Positions 62,792 through 64,000 of a stretch of 64,000 nt of DNA are shown here, one piece after another; position 1 is the first letter of the stretch, and every line of letters starts with the position of its first letter. The notes beneath the pieces were generated by a model, which did no database searches, was not told the DNA's origin, and saw nothing but the letters and a program-made list of their open reading frames with translations. This DNA comes from Sphingomonas aliaeris (GTDB lineage Bacteria > Pseudomonadota > Alphaproteobacteria > Sphingomonadales > Sphingomonadaceae): the NCBI RefSeq assembly GCF_016743815.1, contig NZ_CP061035.1:3593001-3657000 (forward strand), in the 5' to 3' direction. The translations under genes and the position numbers were made by a program.

Positions 62792-62960
62792 TTACTTGAT
62801 CTTGGTTTCCTTGAACTCGACATGCTTGCGCACGACGGGATCGTACTTCGAGAAGCTGAGCTTCTCGGTCTTCGTACGCGGATCTCTTCTTCGTGACGTA
62901 GAAGAAGCCCGTATCTGCCGTGCTCAGCAGCTTGATCTTGACGGTGGTCGGCTTTGCCAT
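62792..62960 (-). CDS. rpmG: 50S ribosomal protein L33, single-base frameshift
   Basis: A small large-subunit protein, normally 55 residues. [20 protein letters not shown] and YVTKK are in the first frame. The remainder, [15 protein letters not shown] and [14 protein letters not shown], is in the next. The bases AGAT where AAT (Asn) is expected after the KK codons explain the shift: one extra G (minus strand), about 62884-62886. Without it the protein is a standard L33. It is the zinc-free form, with no CxxC. A broken ribosomal protein gene next to an intact-looking neighbourhood argues for a sequencing error. Confidence 0.9.
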
Positions 62961-63149
62961 GACCCGAATTCCTGAATCTGTAAAAAAGCAAAAGCGGCAG
63001 ACATGCCTGCCGCTCACAAGCCGCGTCCGTTGGGGCAAAGGGTCGGGCAAGTCAAGTCCGGCTTTGCATCTGCCACGCCGTTTACCGGCTGTTCACTATG
63101 TCCGGTGCACGCTCGCGGCCTTGGCGGATATGACGGGGCGGGCGGGAAG

Positions 63150-63479
63150 ATGGGACAGGCACAGCCGGAAACGGTGCGCGAGCAACTGACGGTGCGAATC
63201 GGCAAGCTGGACGCCGTCATACGCTCCAAACCCCGCCGCGATACCGCGAACGACCTCGCACGCGAGATCGATGCGATCCGGACCATCGCCCATCTGAACG
63301 GCATGCGCCCCGCCGTCGCGGTGGCCCAGGCGCTCGAAATGGCCCTGGCACGCGGCGAGCGCGGCCCGCTGATCTACGGCTGGGTCGCGATCCTGCGCGA
63401 TGCCGTTACCAGCGATCGCCACGACGACGCCGCCTGCGACACATATCGCGCCGCCTGTTCCGTGCGGCTGTTCGGATAG
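63150..63479 (+). CDS. Hypothetical protein, conserved-looking, 109 residues
   Basis: Not recognised. MGQAQPETVREQLTVRIGKL, DAVIRSKPRRDTANDLAREI, DAIRTIAHLNGMRPAVAVAQ and ALEMALARGERGPLIYGW suggest a small, mostly helical cytoplasmic protein. The end is DTYRAACSVRLFG. The start at 63150 has GGCGGGAAG directly before it; a start at 63132 is possible. The stop is five to seventeen bases before the start of the next gene on the strand, a GDT1-like membrane protein, so they may be co-transcribed. Confidence 0.65.
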   Translation: MGQAQPETVREQLTVRIGKLDAVIRSKPRRDTANDLAREIDAIRTIAHLNGMRPAVAVAQALEMALARGERGPLIYGWVAILRDAVTSDRHDDAACDTYRAACSVRLFG

Positions 63480-63483
63480 GATC

Positions 63484-64000
63484 GTGGATGCGTTGATGGC
63501 CGCGCTCGTCGCGGCGCTGTTGGCGCAGGCGACCGACCGTACGCCCTGGCTGGCCGCGATCCTCGCGACCCGCTTCGCCCGGCCCGGCGCGGTCATCATC
63601 GGCACCGCCCTCGCGCTGGCGATCGGCAACGCGGTCGCCGCGGCGTGCGGCATGCTGATCGCGCCGCACATGTCGCCAAATGCCCGCGACCTGTTCCTCG
63701 CCGTCGCCCTCATCTTCGCAGGTGCCGCCTGCCTCGTGCCCGTCAAGCGACCCGAACGGCTGGACGGCTGGCGGATCGGCGCGTTCGCCACCAGCCTGTT
63801 CGGAATCGGCATCCTCGCGCTGGGCGATCGCAGCCAGTTCATCACGATGGCGATCACTGCGCGCAGCCCCTCCCCCGTGCTCGCGGCGGTCGGCGCGACG
63901 ATCGGTTCGCTGGCGGTCAACATCCCCGCGATCCTGGCGGGTGAAGACGCCCGCCGCCATCTCCCCCTCACCGCCGCACGATACGCGGTCGCCGCCCTGT
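63484..64000 (+). CDS. TMEM165/GDT1-family membrane protein (runs off right edge)
   Basis: A predicted cation/proton exchanger-type membrane protein of the GDT1/UPF0016 family, thought to export Mn2+ or Ca2+. 172 residues are in the window; the C-terminus is beyond base 64000. Two related halves: MAALVAALLAQATDRTPWL at the start, and FGIGILALGDRSQFITMAIT in the second. The family motif is ExGD(K/R)(T/S); the second half keeps LGDRSQ with Ala-Leu where Glu is usual, and the first half has only QATDRTP. So both metal-binding Glu positions look substituted. Helices include AVIIGTALALAIGNAVAAACG and LFLAVALIFAGAACLVP (each quoted in part). The start may be GTG 63484 or ATG 63496. Confidence 0.75.
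   Translation, partial: MDALMAALVAALLAQATDRTPWLAAILATRFARPGAVIIGTALALAIGNAVAAACGMLIAPHMSPNARDLFLAVALIFAGAACLVPVKRPERLDGWRIGAFATSLFGIGILALGDRSQFITMAITARSPSPVLAAVGATIGSLAVNIPAILAGEDARRHLPLTAARYAVAAL

Overview
The window is GC-rich (roughly two thirds G+C) chromosomal DNA from an alphaproteobacterium, most likely a Sphingomonas or close relative. The reasons are the gene neighbourhoods (Suv3-like helicase - S4 protein - fdxA - carD; divK - DUF3572 - rpmG; phaC - phasin - clpS; alpha-2-macroglobulin - pbpC), a CC_3452-type small secreted protein, and several dispersed palindromic repeats of the kind scattered through sphingomonad genomes. It is almost all core chromosome. No prophage, plasmid functions, CRISPR array or toxin-antitoxin pair was seen.

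Layout. 1-5.4 kb: lysA (cut by the left edge), a small lipoprotein and argH as one operon, a divergent TlpA thioredoxin lipoprotein, and a PAS-GGDEF-EAL protein. 5.7-8.6 kb: two divergent acyltransferase-3 membrane proteins in less GC-rich DNA. 8.8-11 kb: tRNA-Gln, Ppx/GppA and rlmE. 10.9-12.9 kb: a low-GC island with a CatB-type acetyltransferase, bracketed by two inverted copies of a ~90-bp repeat. 12.9-21.6 kb: rpoZ, a phospholipase-D protein, ridA, DUF2061, an AlaC-type aminotransferase, phaC and phasin (polyhydroxyalkanoate), clpS, a VOC protein, carD and fdxA. 21.7-32.1 kb: S4 protein, Suv3-like helicase, M23 peptidase, HerA-like ATPase, a TIGR02186 protein with a TauE exporter, a hypothetical envelope protein and an NrfB-like glycosyltransferase. 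32.3-46.9 kb: a 1933-residue alpha-2-macroglobulin with pbpC, pepN, M28 and M48 peptidases, and an epimerase. 46.8-56.3 kb: EamA, galE, msrA, Sua5, acyl-CoA dehydrogenase, arylamine N-acetyltransferase, a GntR regulator, a nitroreductase and a POT peptide transporter. 56.4-57.6 kb: an IS110-family insertion sequence. 57.7-64 kb: rsh, CC_3452 protein, HxlR regulator, thioesterase, HAD hydrolase, DUF3572, divK, rpmG, a hypothetical protein and a truncated TMEM165/GDT1-type membrane protein.

The most striking system is the IS110 element (56406-57568). Its ~200-bp non-coding left end folds on paper into a 30-nt palindrome hairpin plus two internal-loop modules. One module carries 10-nt and 8-nt segments identical to the two sides of the actual insertion site. 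The other carries 8-nt and 7-nt segments identical to the two ends of the element. This is the layout of a bridge RNA, and all four guides agree on a GC core dinucleotide. The element sits inside a dispersed palindromic repeat, and an unoccupied copy 3 kb away differs from the guide-specified site at one base.

A second pattern is a series of single-base frameshifts in otherwise intact genes (TlpA, ridA, phasin, M28 peptidase, epimerase, sua5, rpmG, probably divK). Several are in short homopolymers and one is in a ribosomal protein gene. They look more like residual sequencing errors than true pseudogenes, so these genes are annotated as whole with the shift marked.
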